Program-made: the position numbers and the translations under genes
The notes under the pieces: model-generated
What the model was told of the DNA's origin: nothing
Database searches by the model: none
Seen by the model: the letters and a program-made list of their open reading frames with translations, nothing else
Source of the DNA: Pinisolibacter aquiterrae
Lineage (GTDB): Bacteria > Pseudomonadota > Alphaproteobacteria > Rhizobiales > Ancalomicrobiaceae
Assembly: GCF_019160155.1 (NCBI RefSeq)
Contig: NZ_JAFNIH010000044.1
Location: 124,001 to 188,000, forward strand
DNA: 64,000 bases
Direction: 5' to 3'
Part shown: in pieces, positions 1 to 10,603 of the stretch
Layout of the letters: each line of letters begins with the position of its first letter
How positions within the stretch are numbered: the stretch's first letter is position 1

Positions 1-340
1 CCTGGAGGAGGCGGGCGGCGACGAGGATCTCGACGGTCGGGGCGAACAGGGCGGCGAGGCCGCCGAGGCCGTAGAGCGCGAGAAAGAGGAAGGTGATCGG
101 CCGCCGCCCGAAGGCGTCGGAGAGGGGGCCGCAGACCAGCTGGGCGACGGCGAAACCGGCGAAATAGGCGGTCAACGTCGTCTTCACCATGGCCATCGTG
201 GTGTCGAAGACGCCGACGAGGGTCGGCATGGCCGGCGTGTAGAGCGCCATGGAGATCGAGCCGAGCGCGGTCAGGAGCGCGCCGATGACGGCGGCGCGCG
301 CGGTCGACATGCGCGGCGTGGGGGCGTCGGGCGTGGTCAT
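1..340 (-). CDS. Bcr/CflA-type MFS drug exporter, N-terminal part (cut by window edge)
   Basis: The frame reads leftwards from an ATG at 340 and runs off the window, so only about 113 N-terminal residues are visible. They show a hydrophobic first helix, then a segment ending in GPLSDAFGRRP, the loop 2-3 signature of major facilitator transporters. The early sequence (helix 1 with YTPAMPTL) is typical of the Bcr/CflA drug-resistance branch of 12-helix proton antiporters. The start codon overlaps the stop of the upstream MarR regulator (ATGA, 337-340), so the two are probably translated together. The substrate cannot be inferred. It could be another DHA1 transporter; MFS membership is the secure part. 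Confidence 0.85.
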   Translation of the reverse strand, partial: MTTPDAPTPRMSTARAAVIGALLTALGSISMALYTPAMPTLVGVFDTTMAMVKTTLTAYFAGFAVAQLVCGPLSDAFGRRPITFLFLALYGLGGLAALFAPTVEILVAARLLQ

Positions 341-789
341 CGACCGGCCTCCGGCAAGGCCACGAGATTGGCGCGGACCCGGATCAGGAGCCGGCGCAAC
401 GTCTCGATCTCCTCCGGCGTCGAGCCGAGCATGGGGGCGGCGCGCACCGTCTCGGAGACCTCGCGCATGCGGGCGAGCGTCGCCTCTCCGATCGGGGTCG
501 GGAAGATCTGCTTGGCGCGGCGGTCGTCGGGATCGGCGCGGCGTTCGACCAGATCCTTGGCGACCAGGCGATCGAGATGGCCGACGAGCGTCATCGGCTC
601 GATGTGGAGCCGCTCGGCCAATGCCGCCTGACGCAGGCCGGGATGACCGATCAGGGTGGAGAGGACCCGCATCTCGGCGGCGGTGAAGTCGAGGTCGGCG
701 GCGCGCAGCGCGGCCTCGAGCCGCCGCCAGAACAGGCGGGCGACGTCGGAGAAGAGGAGGCCGATCGGCTCCTCCTGGGTCGGGGTCAT
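337..789 (-). CDS. MarR-family transcriptional regulator
   Basis: This 150-residue protein has the length and layout of a MarR dimeric repressor: an N-terminal helix, then a winged helix at about residues 35-105 with LRQAALAERLHIEPMT as recognition region and a wing with DLVERRADPDDRRAK, the most conserved MarR signature. A C-terminal dimerisation helix follows. It lies directly upstream of, and overlaps by ATGA, an MFS exporter, the standard arrangement of a regulator and its drug-efflux target. A plausible promoter on the same strand lies 30-57 bases before the start, where self-repression would be expected. No good Shine-Dalgarno sequence precedes the ATG. The ligand is unknown. Confidence 0.9.
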   Translation of the reverse strand: MTPTQEEPIGLLFSDVARLFWRRLEAALRAADLDFTAAEMRVLSTLIGHPGLRQAALAERLHIEPMTLVGHLDRLVAKDLVERRADPDDRRAKQIFPTPIGEATLARMREVSETVRAAPMLGSTPEEIETLRRLLIRVRANLVALPEAGR

Positions 790-818
790 GGGAGGGTCTC
801 AATTCATTCGGGAAGCAT

Positions 819-846
819 AAAATAAGGGATCCATATCACTTGTCGA
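819..846 (-). promoter_or_regulatory. Candidate promoter of the MarR-MFS operon
   Basis: Read on the minus strand, TCGACA (846-841) and TATTTT (824-819) are separated by 16 bases and lie upstream of the marR start at 789. The stretch is AT-rich for this genome. No clear MarR palindrome could be defined by eye, so the operator is not called. Confidence 0.4.
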
Positions 847-1029
847 GTCGGTCGTTCTTTCGTCACGACGATGTGAGAGGTGAGGAGCCTTTCTCGCCGA
901 TCGTCCCTCGCGCTTGCGAAAAACGGCCGGAAAGGTTAGAGACGGCGCAATCCGTGAAGGTTCACAAGAGATACACGCGGGCGGGCGCGCGCAGAGCGCG
1001 CACGAACCCCGTAACCGGCAGGCGTTCCC

Positions 1030-2847
<1,818 letters not shown>

Positions 2848-2889
2848 GCCGGTCCGCTCCCGGCGCGTGCCGGCCGAGGTTCGACATCG

Positions 2890-2927
2890 ATCGGGGCCGT
2901 CTCTCGCGAGGCGGCCCCGATTTCGTT
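2890..2927 (+). terminator. Rho-independent terminator after typA
   Basis: A perfect 10-bp stem, ATCGGGGCCG (2890-2899) with CGGCCCCGAT (2912-2921), has a 12-base loop and is followed by TTCGTT. The T tract is short, as is common at this GC content. Confidence 0.75.
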
Positions 2928-3025
2928 CGCGGGCGCCACCGTCCCGCCGCTGTTCGGCGCGCAAATTGCTTGGGGTTCTCGAGGCTTGTCGGAACTCCGA
3001 CAGGAGACCTGACGGAATCTACTTA

Positions 3026-3047
3026 TTGCGAGTGCTTGTCACATTCG
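3026..3047 (+). promoter_or_regulatory. Candidate Fur-type iron box upstream of feoA
   Basis: The 22-base stretch beginning TTGCGAGTGCTTGTCAC resembles Fur boxes of the GAGAATGATTCTCATT type, matching the TTGCGA-TG-TT-TCA skeleton with several substitutions. It sits about 27 bases before the feoA start in an AT-richer segment, where an iron repressor would block transcription. The match is imperfect. In Hyphomicrobiales iron control is often shared with Irr and RirA, so the regulator is an inference. Confidence 0.4.
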
Positions 3048-3073
3048 TTATCTCTGAAACAGTCGCCAACGGG

Positions 3074-3382
3074 ATGCCGCCCATGATCCCCACCATCGAG
3101 CCCGCCACTCTGGATTCCTCCGTCGAGGTCCATCGTCTCGGCCGTCGCCCCAAGGGCTGGTCGGGTTGGGTCTCCGGGCTCGCGCCGTCGGGCGATCACT
3201 CGATCGCCTGGAGCGAATTGGAGCGGCGGCTCCTCGAGATGGGCATCGTCGAGGGCGCCCGGGTCGAGTTGATGCACGAGGGGCCGATCGGGCGCGATCC
3301 GATCGCCGTTCGGGTCGACGACACCACGGTCGCGCTCCGGCGGCGCGACGCCGACGTGATCCTCGTCACCGCGGCCGAGTGA
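3074..3382 (+). CDS. feoA: Ferrous iron transport protein A (FeoA)
   Basis: This 102-residue protein has an SH3-like FeoA domain at about residues 35-100, including LERRLLEMGIVEGARVEL and a closing strand with TTVALRRRDADVILV. FeoA is a small cytosolic partner that binds FeoB and supports Fe(II) uptake. It ends 4 bases before feoB, so the pair is an operon. The ATG at 3074 is chosen because it lies just after the promoter-like region. A second in-frame ATG at 3083 would shorten the protein by three residues. No strong Shine-Dalgarno separates the two. An open frame extends further upstream but crosses the candidate iron box. Confidence 0.93.
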   Translation: MPPMIPTIEPATLDSSVEVHRLGRRPKGWSGWVSGLAPSGDHSIAWSELERRLLEMGIVEGARVELMHEGPIGRDPIAVRVDDTTVALRRRDADVILVTAAE

Positions 3383-3386
3383 TCCC

Positions 3387-5252
3387 ATGACCACCACGCA
3401 TGTTCCGGAAATCGCGTTGGTGGGCTGCCCCAACGCGGGCAAGACGGCTTTGTTCAATGCCCTGACCGGCTCGCGCCAGAAGGTCGCCAACTACGCCGGC
3501 GTCACGGTCGAGCGCAAGGAAGGCGCCTTCGTCACGCCCGGGGGCAAGTCGGTGAAGGTGCTCGATCTGCCGGGAACCTATTCCTTGCGCGGTCGCAGCC
3601 CCGACGAGATCGTCACCCGCGACGTCGTGCTCGGACTGCAGAAGGGCGAGGCGATCCCCGACGCGGTGGTCTGTGTCGCGGATGCGACCAACCTGCGTCT
3701 GGTGCTGCGGCTCGTCATCGAGCTGATGTCGGTCGGCCGGCCGATGGTGCTGGCGCTCAACATGATGGATCAGGTCGAGAAGCAGGGCGGGCGCATCGAC
3801 GCGGCGCGGCTCTCGGCCGAACTCGGCATTCCCGTCGTCCCGATCGTGGCGATCCGCAAGGGCGGCATCACCGAACTGCTGGAGGCGATCGACCGGATGC
3901 CGCTCGAGGCGGCGGATCCGCGTCCGCACGGCTGGCGCGAGCCGAACGCCGAGGAGATCCGGGCGACGCACGCGACCGCGACGCGGATCCTCAAGGACTG
4001 CGCCTTCCATCCCGGCGACGAGAAGCTGACGCGCCGGCTCGACGCGGTGCTGCTGCATCCGGTCTGGGGCGTACTGGTGTTGCTGGCGGTGCTGTTCCTG
4101 ATGTTCCAGGCGGTGTTCACCTGGGCGGCGCCGGCGATGGACGCGATCGAGGCGATGATCAACGGCCTCGGCCGGATGGTCGGCGAGGTTCTGCCGGACG
4201 GCATGCTGCGCAGTCTGATCGTCGACGGCGTGATCGCCGGCGTCGGGGCGGTGCTGGTGTTCCTGCCGCAGATCGTCATCCTGTTCTTCTTCATCATCCT
4301 GCTCGAGGATTTCGGCTACATGGCGCGGGCGGCGTTCCTGATGGATCGCCTGATGGCCGGCACGGGTCTCCACGGCCGCGCCTTCATCCCGCTGCTCTCC
4401 TCCTTCGCCTGCGCCATTCCCGGCATCATGGCGGCGCGGGTGATCGAGAATCGGCGCGACCGGATCGCCACCATCATGGTGGCGCCGCTGATGACCTGTT
4501 CGGCGCGGCTTCCGGTCTATACGCTGATCATCGCCGCCTTCATTCCCGAGGAGGCGCGGGTCTTCGGGTTCGGCCTGCAGGGGCTGACGATGTTCGCGCT
4601 GTTCGCGACCGGCATCGTCTCGGCGCTCCTGGTCGCCTTCGTCATGAAGAAGCTGATCTGGAAGGAAGAGCCCGAGCCCTTCATCATGGAGCTGCCGGAC
4701 TACAAATGGCCGGTGCCGCGCAACGTGGCGATCGGTCTGTGGATCCGCGCCGGCGCGTTCCTGCGTCGGGCCGGTACGATCATCCTGGCGATCATGATCC
4801 TGATCTGGTTCCTGTCGAGCTTCCCGGCGCCGCCCGACGGGGCGACGGGGCCGGCGATCGACTGGTCCTGGGCGGGGCGGCTCGGCCATTTCCTCGAGCC
4901 GTTGTTCGCGCCGATCGGCTTCAATTGGCAGATCGTGCTGGCGCTGATCCCGGGCATGGCGGCGCGCGAGGTCGCGGTCGGCGTGCTCGGCACGGTCTAC
5001 GCCCTGTCGGCGACCGGCGACGAGGTCGGCGAGGCCTTGAAGCCGATCCTCACCGCGCAATGGCCCCTGTCGACGGCGCTGTCGTTCCTGGTCTGGTACG
5101 TGTTCGCGCCGCAATGCGCGTCCACTCTGGCGGTGGTCCGGCGCGAGACCAATTCATGGATTTGGCCCGCGGTCCAATTCGCCTATATGGGGACGCTCGC
5201 CTATGCGGCGTCCTTCGCGACCTATCACCTGGTGGAGGCCCTCACGCGATGA
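3387..5252 (+). CDS. feoB: Ferrous iron transporter FeoB
   Basis: FeoB is the inner-membrane Fe(II) permease with a fused N-terminal G domain. G1 (GCPNAGKT) is at residues 13-20, G3 (DLPGTYS) at 60-66 and G4 (NMMD) at 125-128. A short linker leads to the membrane part, beginning around residue 225 with hydrophobic helices separated by the Gate segments (FACAIPGIMAAR and CSARLPVY carry the conserved Cys). At 621 residues it is shorter than the roughly 770-residue E. coli protein, mainly in the linker and C-terminus; short FeoBs are common in alphaproteobacteria. It follows feoA by 4 bases and overlaps the next small gene by ATGA. Confidence 0.97.
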   Translation: MTTTHVPEIALVGCPNAGKTALFNALTGSRQKVANYAGVTVERKEGAFVTPGGKSVKVLDLPGTYSLRGRSPDEIVTRDVVLGLQKGEAIPDAVVCVADATNLRLVLRLVIELMSVGRPMVLALNMMDQVEKQGGRIDAARLSAELGIPVVPIVAIRKGGITELLEAIDRMPLEAADPRPHGWREPNAEEIRATHATATRILKDCAFHPGDEKLTRRLDAVLLHPVWGVLVLLAVLFLMFQAVFTWAAPAMDAIEAMINGLGRMVGEVLPDGMLRSLIVDGVIAGVGAVLVFLPQIVILFFFIILLEDFGYMARAAFLMDRLMAGTGLHGRAFIPLLSSFACAIPGIMAARVIENRRDRIATIMVAPLMTCSARLPVYTLIIAAFIPEEARVFGFGLQGLTMFALFATGIVSALLVAFVMKKLIWKEEPEPFIMELPDYKWPVPRNVAIGLWIRAGAFLRRAGTIILAIMILIWFLSSFPAPPDGATGPAIDWSWAGRLGHFLEPLFAPIGFNWQIVLALIPGMAAREVAVGVLGTVYALSATGDEVGEALKPILTAQWPLSTALSFLVWYVFAPQCASTLAVVRRETNSWIWPAVQFAYMGTLAYAASFATYHLVEALTR

Positions 5253-5416
5253 ACGAAACCGTCATCGTCCTTGGCGTCGTGCTCGGCGCCGCGATCTTCG
5301 TCGTCTGGCGGTTCCTGCCGGCGAGCCTCAAGGCGCGGGTGGCGCCGACGAGCGGCTCGTCGTGCTCGTCGGGCGCCTGCGGTTCCAAGAACTGCGGCGA
5401 CGGCGGCTGTCACTGA
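5249..5416 (+). CDS. FeoB-associated Cys-rich membrane peptide
   Basis: This 55-residue peptide starts on an ATG that overlaps the feoB stop (ATGA, 5249-5252). One transmembrane helix (about residues 4-20, VIVLGVVLGAAIFVVWRF) is followed by a short tail with four Cys in SCSSGACGSKNCGDGGC. The position after feoB and the helix-plus-Cys-rich-tail plan match the small proteins annotated as FeoB-associated Cys-rich membrane proteins, taken to act as a FeoC-like accessory, perhaps binding Fe(II) or an Fe-S cluster. That role is inference. The last residue is His, which could add a ligand. Confidence 0.85.
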   Translation: MNETVIVLGVVLGAAIFVVWRFLPASLKARVAPTSGSSCSSGACGSKNCGDGGCH

Positions 5417-5444
5417 CGGCCGCGACGAAAGCCTCCCTGCCCGA

Positions 5445-6065
5445 TCACGCCGGTGTGCCGGCGAAGCGGGGATGGAGACGCGCGGCGATCGGCGCGACCC
5501 GGCGCAGGCCGGTGGGCGCGACCGAGCGTCCCTCGATCAGCGGCCACTCGCCCTCGATCACATAGGGACCGCCGCCGCGCGAGGCCTTCGACGAATAGAG
5601 CACGAAGCGCTCCGGGGTCCAGGTGGTGCCGGAGAAGCCGCCGCGCAGCGCCAGCCACGCCGCCACCGCGTCGTGAGAGACGCCCTTGCAGCGGGCGATC
5701 GTCACATGCGGGGTGAACCGGCGCGGCTCGGCGGGAAGGCCGAGGCGCTGGCAGATGCGTTCGTGCTCGGCCTGAAGCTCGATCAGCGCCGGCGAGGGCG
5801 CGACCTTGGCGACCAGCGAATGGGGCTGTTTGCCGCCGAAGGCCATGATGCCTTCGATCCGGACCGGAAAACGCGGGCGGCGGATGCGGGAGAGTTCCTC
5901 GGCGACGTCGTCGGCGGTGCGTTCGTCGACGTCGCCGATGAAGCGCAGGGTGACGTGGTAGTTCTCCACGTCGATCCATTTGGCACCGGAAAGGCCGCCC
6001 CTCAGGAAGGACAGCGAGAGCCCGAGATCTTCGGGAACCTCGAGACCGGTGAAGAGGCGCGGCAT
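5445..6065 (-). CDS. thpR: RNA 2',3'-cyclic phosphodiesterase (ThpR/LigT family)
   Basis: This 206-residue protein has the two H-x-T motifs of the 2H phosphoesterase fold: YHVTLRFIG at about residue 43 and FTPHVTIARCK at about 130. Each contributes a His and Thr to the active site that opens 2',3'-cyclic phosphates to 2'-phosphomonoesters. The N-terminus MPRLFTGLEVPEDL is characteristic of ThpR. The start at 6065 is preceded by GGAGGA at good spacing; the frame is open further upstream but without such a site. It is convergent with the feo operon, 28 bases away. The physiological substrate of ThpR is not settled. Confidence 0.95.
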   Translation of the reverse strand: MPRLFTGLEVPEDLGLSLSFLRGGLSGAKWIDVENYHVTLRFIGDVDERTADDVAEELSRIRRPRFPVRIEGIMAFGGKQPHSLVAKVAPSPALIELQAEHERICQRLGLPAEPRRFTPHVTIARCKGVSHDAVAAWLALRGGFSGTTWTPERFVLYSSKASRGGGPYVIEGEWPLIEGRSVAPTGLRRVAPIAARLHPRFAGTPA

Positions 6066-6269
6066 CGTCGGTTCCTCCGGTCGTGTCCCGGGGGGAGCGG
6101 CGGCGCCGATCCTCGCCGGGCTGGCGGCGCGGTCGAATCGCTCGCCGCGATGCCTCGATGGAAATCCTAACGTCTTCGCGCTGCACATCAAGTGAGCGAA
6201 AAGATCAGCCGCCTCAGGAACGGGCAACCGTTGCCCGAATGCCGCAGACCGAGGGGCGCGCGACCGGCG

Positions 6270-7073
6270 TCACGCCTCGAAACGGGCGATCACCGGAACG
6301 TGATCCGACGGGCGGTCCCAGCCGCGCGCCTCGCGCAGCACCTCGATGCCGCCGAGGCGGTCCTCGAAATGGGGCGAGGCCCAGACGTGATCGAGGCGAC
6401 GTCCCTTGTCGGCCTTGGACCAGTCGGCGGCGCGATAGCTCCACCACGTATAGAGCTTCTCCGGCACCGGGATCGCCCGGCGCATGACGTCGATCCAGGC
6501 GCCGCCGGCGCGGATCGCCTCGAAGGTCTCGGTCTCCACCGGCGTGTGCGAGACGACCTTGAGCAGCGCCTTGTGCGACCAGACGTCCTCGACGAGCGGG
6601 GCGATGTTGAGATCGCCGACGACGATCGAGGGCGTCGCCGCCGGGGTCGTGCCGAGCCAGGCCTTCAACTCGTCGAGGAAGGCGAGCTTGTGGGCGAACT
6701 TGTCGTTCACCACCGGATCGGGCTCGTCGCCGCCGGCGGGGATGTAGAAGTCGTGCAGGGTCACCGGGCCGGAGGCGCAGTCGAGCGTCACGGCGAGGTG
6801 GCGGGCGTCGCCCTTCTCGCAGAACTCGCGCTTGTCCACGGACAGGAACGGGATCTTCGAGAGGATCGCGACGCCGTGGTAGCCCTTCTGGCCGTTGATC
6901 GCGACGTGGTCCCAACCGAGCTTCCTGAAGGCGGCGGTGGGGAAGCTCCCGTCCGGGCACTTGGTCTCCTGGAGACAGAGCACGTCGGGCGCCCACCGCT
7001 CGAGCAGGTGCTCGACGAGGGGCTGGCGCAGGCGCACCGAATTGATGTTCCAGGTGGCGATCGACAGGGCCAT
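6270..7073 (-). CDS. xth: Exodeoxyribonuclease III
   Basis: This 267-residue enzyme of the exonuclease-endonuclease-phosphatase fold begins MALSIATWNINSVRLR, with the conserved Asn of motif I. LCLQETKCPDGSFP carries the catalytic Glu, VVGDLNIAP the Asp-Asn pair, and SDHVPVIA near the C-terminus the catalytic Asp-His. Such enzymes cut at abasic sites and remove 3' blocks in base excision repair. It is the last gene of a minus-strand run (aminotransferase, ftsK, lolA, xth), 41 bases after lolA. The start at 7073 is chosen because the family's conserved strand begins two residues later; an upstream extension would overlap lolA. Confidence 0.96.
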   Translation of the reverse strand: MALSIATWNINSVRLRQPLVEHLLERWAPDVLCLQETKCPDGSFPTAAFRKLGWDHVAINGQKGYHGVAILSKIPFLSVDKREFCEKGDARHLAVTLDCASGPVTLHDFYIPAGGDEPDPVVNDKFAHKLAFLDELKAWLGTTPAATPSIVVGDLNIAPLVEDVWSHKALLKVVSHTPVETETFEAIRAGGAWIDVMRRAIPVPEKLYTWWSYRAADWSKADKGRRLDHVWASPHFEDRLGGIEVLREARGWDRPSDHVPVIARFEA

Positions 7074-7114
7074 GAAGGTCTCTCGGACACGCGCGGACGC
7101 GTGCGAGGCGACCG

Positions 7115-7801
7115 TCAACGGATGATGGTGCGATCGATCTTGAAGAGCTTCTCGTCGACCGGCTGATTCGGCGTGACGTTGTAGATCGCCACGGCCGTAT
7201 CGTAGCCCTGGGCGTCGGTCACCGTCCACTGACGCAGGTCGTTCGACTTGCGATCGAACACCATGGTGAGGCGGCCGTCGCCGAAGACGGTCGACTGCTC
7301 CAGCACCACCGAGATCAGATCGGGCTCGAGGCTGACCGAGGTGACGTTGGCCTCCGAGGTCAGGTCGATGTGATCGGCGAGCAGGAAGCGCAGCGGCGTC
7401 TTCGACAACGGATAGAGATCCTGCGTCTGCTGCTTGATGTTGCGGACGATCACGTCGATGCCGTCGGAGATGATGTCGAGGTTCGACGGCTTGGCGTAGA
7501 TGAAGCGGATCTTGCCGGGCCGCATCATGTAGAACTCGCCCTCGGCCTTGTCGCCGTCGGGGCCGAACTGCACGAATTCGCCGGACATGGTGCGGATCGC
7601 GTTGAAATAGCGATTGATCGAGGCGAGCGCGTCGCGCTGCTGCGGGGTCAGGCCGCCGGGCTTGACGCCGGCGCCGGGGGTCGCCGGGCGGGTCGGGCCC
7701 TTGGCCTGGGCGAGGGCCAGCGTCGGCAGGGCGGCGGCGCAGAGGCCGGCGAGCGACAGGCCGAGGGCGGCGCGGCGGGTCGGAAGACGGGTCATCGGCA
7801 T
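7115..7801 (-). CDS. lolA: Outer-membrane lipoprotein carrier LolA
   Basis: This 228-residue periplasmic protein is of the LolA family. It has a signal peptide with RRAALGLSLAGL as n/h region and a likely cleavage after ALAQA near residue 35. The mature part has ISRYFNAIRTMSGEFVQFGPDG-type strands (tracts here: INRYFNAIRTMSGEF, EGEFYMMRPGKIRF, YAKPSNLDIISDG), characteristic of the LolA half-barrel that carries lipoproteins from LolCDE to the outer membrane. Tracts near the C-terminus such as LRQWTVTDAQGYDTAV fit too. Start 7801 has GAGGA eight bases upstream; the ATG two codons later is an alternative. It sits between ftsK and xth, as in many Hyphomicrobiales. Confidence 0.92.
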   Translation of the reverse strand: MPMTRLPTRRAALGLSLAGLCAAALPTLALAQAKGPTRPATPGAGVKPGGLTPQQRDALASINRYFNAIRTMSGEFVQFGPDGDKAEGEFYMMRPGKIRFIYAKPSNLDIISDGIDVIVRNIKQQTQDLYPLSKTPLRFLLADHIDLTSEANVTSVSLEPDLISVVLEQSTVFGDGRLTMVFDRKSNDLRQWTVTDAQGYDTAVAIYNVTPNQPVDEKLFKIDRTIIR

Positions 7802-7907
7802 CGGGCGGGTCCTCGGGGGGCGGTGGCGTCGCGATGGCGCGGGGGCCGCGACGCGGGTTCGGTTCGGGCGTGATCCTGGCGAAGGACCATGGCGGAACTC
7901 GGGACGC

Positions 7908-10580
7908 TCAATCGGGTTCTCCGACCAGGATCTCACGTTTGCCGGCATGGTTGGCGGGACCGACCAGACCTTCCTTCTCCATCCGCTCGATCAACGAGGC
8001 GGCGCGGTTGTAGCCGATCTGCAGGCGGCGCTGGATGTAGGAGGTGGAGGCCTTCTTGTCGCGCAGCACCAGGGCGACGGCGCGATCGTAGAGATCGGCC
8101 GATTCCTCGACCCCGCCGGCCTCGGCGTCCGGGTTCGCCTCGTCGTCGTCGGCGGTGATCGCCTCGAGATATTGCGGGGCGCCCTGGCGCTTCAGGTGGG
8201 CGACGATCTTCTCGACCTCGTCGTCGGAGACGAAGGGGCCGTGGACGCGCTGGATGCGGCCACCGCCGGCCATGAACAGCATGTCGCCCTGGCCGAGCAA
8301 CTGTTCGGCGCCCTGCTCGCCGAGGATGGTGCGGCTGTCGATCTTCGAGGTCACCTGGAAGGAGATGCGGGTCGGGAAGTTGGCCTTGATGGTGCCGGTG
8401 ATGACGTCGACGGAGGGGCGCTGGGTCGCCATGACGATGTGGATGCCGGCGGCACGGGCCATCTGGGCGAGGCGCTGGATGGCGCCCTCGATCTCCTTGC
8501 CGGCGACCATCATCAGGTCGGCCATCTCGTCGACCACGACGACGATGAAGGGCAGCGGCTCGAGCGCCAGCTCCTCCTGCTCGAAGATCGGCTCGCCGGT
8601 GTGGCGGTGGAAGCCGGTCTGGACCTCGCGGGTCAGGACCTCGCCGCGGGCGTTCGCCTCGGCGACGCGGGCGTTGAAGCCGTCGATGTTGCGCACGCCG
8701 AGCTTCGACATCTTCCTGTAGCGGTCCTCCATCTCGCGGACCGTCCACTTGAGTGCCACCACGGCCTTCTTGGGGTCGGTGACGACGGGGGTCAGCAGGT
8801 GGGGGATGTTGTCGTAGACCGACAGTTCCAACATCTTCGGGTCGATCATGATCAGGCGGCACTGCTGCGGCGTCAGCCGGTAGAGCAGCGAGACGATCAT
8901 GGTGTTGATCGCCACCGACTTGCCCGATCCGGTGGTGCCGGCGACGAGCAGATGCGGCATGCGGGCGAGGTCGGCGATGACGCTCTCGCCGCCGATGGTC
9001 TTGCCGAGGCAGAAGGCGAGCTTGGCCTTGGTCTGGTCGAACTCGCGGCTGGCGAGGAGCTCGCGCAGGAACACGGTCTCGCGGCGCTGGTTCGGCAGTT
9101 CGATGCCGATCACGTTGCGACCGGGCACCACGGCGACACGGGCCGAGACGGCGCTCATCGAACGGGCGATGTCGTCGGCGAGGCCGATGACGCGGGACGA
9201 CTTCACGCCCGGCGCCGGTTCGAGCTCGTAGAGGGTGACGACCGGACCCGGGCGAACGTGATTGACTTCGCCCTTGATGCCGAAGTCGTCGAGCACGCCC
9301 TCGAGCATGCCGGCGTTGGATTCAAGCACGTCTTCCGACAGTTCCTTGTCGGGGCCGAGGCGCTTCGGCTCGGAGAGAAGCGACAGCGGCGGGAACTGAT
9401 AGCCGTGCGCGGTCTCGACCACGTCGCCGCGCATGCCGACGTCGCGGGCGCCGGGCCGCGACGGGCTCGGCGGCTTGGCGGCCGGGGTGACGGCGACGCG
9501 GCGGTCGTCGACGCGGGCGGCGGGGCCGCGCGAGGGCGGATCGACGCGGACCGGCTCGGCGACGCGCTCGCTCGGCGGCGGGGGCGGCGGCGGCGGGCTC
9601 CACTGCTCCTCTTCCTCCTCGGGGGCGAAGGGGGGCTCGTAGCGATCCTGCCATTCGGGCTCGGCGACGGGCTCGGGCGCGGCGGCGACCCGGGCGGGGG
9701 CCGGCGGGCGCGAGAAGCCGGGCTCGACCCGGCTCGGGGCGACGCGGGCGCGCAGGCCGACCGAGGGGCGGGGCGGCTGGTCCCACTCGTCCTCTTCCTC
9801 CCAGCGACGGGCGGGCCGGCGGAACCGATCGAGGAGGCGGGCGAAGGAGAAGCCGTAGCGGCGATTGTCGAGCGTGTGCGAGCGGATCCCGACGAGGCGC
9901 AGGAGATTGGCGCGGGCGACCAGGACGCCGTGGTGGAGCATGGCGAAGGGCATCCAGCGATCGCGCGGCTCGTCGTCCCATTCCTCGCCGTCGTCCTCGT
10001 CCTCGGCGGCGGCGTCGTGGCCGACCCAGGCGAGGGCGCGCAGGTGGGCCCAGAGCGCGAGAGCGGCGAAGCCGAGCGCGGCGAGCCCGTGGGCGAAGTC
10101 GCCGCCGCCGAGCAGGCCGACCGGCAGACGCACCAGCATGTCGCCGGCGACACCGCCGAGGCCGACCGGGAGCGGCCAGCCGCCGCCGGTCGGGAGCGCG
10201 CCGAGCATGCCGGAGCCGGCGAGGAGGGCGACCGCCCACCAGGTGGCGAAGCGGCGATCGAAACCGCCGTCGTTGCCGGCGACGAGGCGCCAGCCGACCA
10301 CCAGGAGCGGCGGGAGGGCGAGGGCGGCGGAGAGGCCGACCAACTGCATCGCCAGATCGGCGACGACGGCGCCGGTGTGGCCGAGCGCGTTGTGGACCGG
10401 GGCGCCGGTGGCGTTGGAGAGGCTCGGATCGGTCGCCGACCAGGTGGCGAGGCTCGCCGCGAGCGCGGCGACCACGGCGAAGGTGGCGAGACCGGCCAAC
10501 CCGCGCAGATTGCGGGCGAGCACCTGTCGCATCTCGGTGTCGTGGCCGTAGGGGGCGGGGGCCGGGCGTGCCGAACGCAT
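7908..10580 (-). CDS. ftsK: DNA translocase FtsK
   Basis: This 890-residue protein couples division to chromosome segregation. The N-terminal part carries several transmembrane helices anchoring it at the septum. A Pro/Arg/Glu-rich linker with a run of prolines spans roughly residues 230-410. The motor follows: Walker A (GTTGSGKS) at about 548-555 and Walker B ([11 protein letters not shown]) near 680. The C-terminal gamma winged helix ([20 protein letters not shown]) reads chromosomal polarity and activates XerCD at dif. Start 10580 follows GAAGGA. It begins 23 bases after the aminotransferase stop and ends 106 bases before lolA. Large open frames opposite it reflect GC bias only. Confidence 0.97.
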   Translation of the reverse strand: MRSARPAPAPYGHDTEMRQVLARNLRGLAGLATFAVVAALAASLATWSATDPSLSNATGAPVHNALGHTGAVVADLAMQLVGLSAALALPPLLVVGWRLVAGNDGGFDRRFATWWAVALLAGSGMLGALPTGGGWPLPVGLGGVAGDMLVRLPVGLLGGGDFAHGLAALGFAALALWAHLRALAWVGHDAAAEDEDDGEEWDDEPRDRWMPFAMLHHGVLVARANLLRLVGIRSHTLDNRRYGFSFARLLDRFRRPARRWEEEDEWDQPPRPSVGLRARVAPSRVEPGFSRPPAPARVAAAPEPVAEPEWQDRYEPPFAPEEEEEQWSPPPPPPPPSERVAEPVRVDPPSRGPAARVDDRRVAVTPAAKPPSPSRPGARDVGMRGDVVETAHGYQFPPLSLLSEPKRLGPDKELSEDVLESNAGMLEGVLDDFGIKGEVNHVRPGPVVTLYELEPAPGVKSSRVIGLADDIARSMSAVSARVAVVPGRNVIGIELPNQRRETVFLRELLASREFDQTKAKLAFCLGKTIGGESVIADLARMPHLLVAGTTGSGKSVAINTMIVSLLYRLTPQQCRLIMIDPKMLELSVYDNIPHLLTPVVTDPKKAVVALKWTVREMEDRYRKMSKLGVRNIDGFNARVAEANARGEVLTREVQTGFHRHTGEPIFEQEELALEPLPFIVVVVDEMADLMMVAGKEIEGAIQRLAQMARAAGIHIVMATQRPSVDVITGTIKANFPTRISFQVTSKIDSRTILGEQGAEQLLGQGDMLFMAGGGRIQRVHGPFVSDDEVEKIVAHLKRQGAPQYLEAITADDDEANPDAEAGGVEESADLYDRAVALVLRDKKASTSYIQRRLQIGYNRAASLIERMEKEGLVGPANHAGKREILVGEPD

Positions 10581-10603
10581 GGGACGACTTCCTTCGATCG
10601 TGG

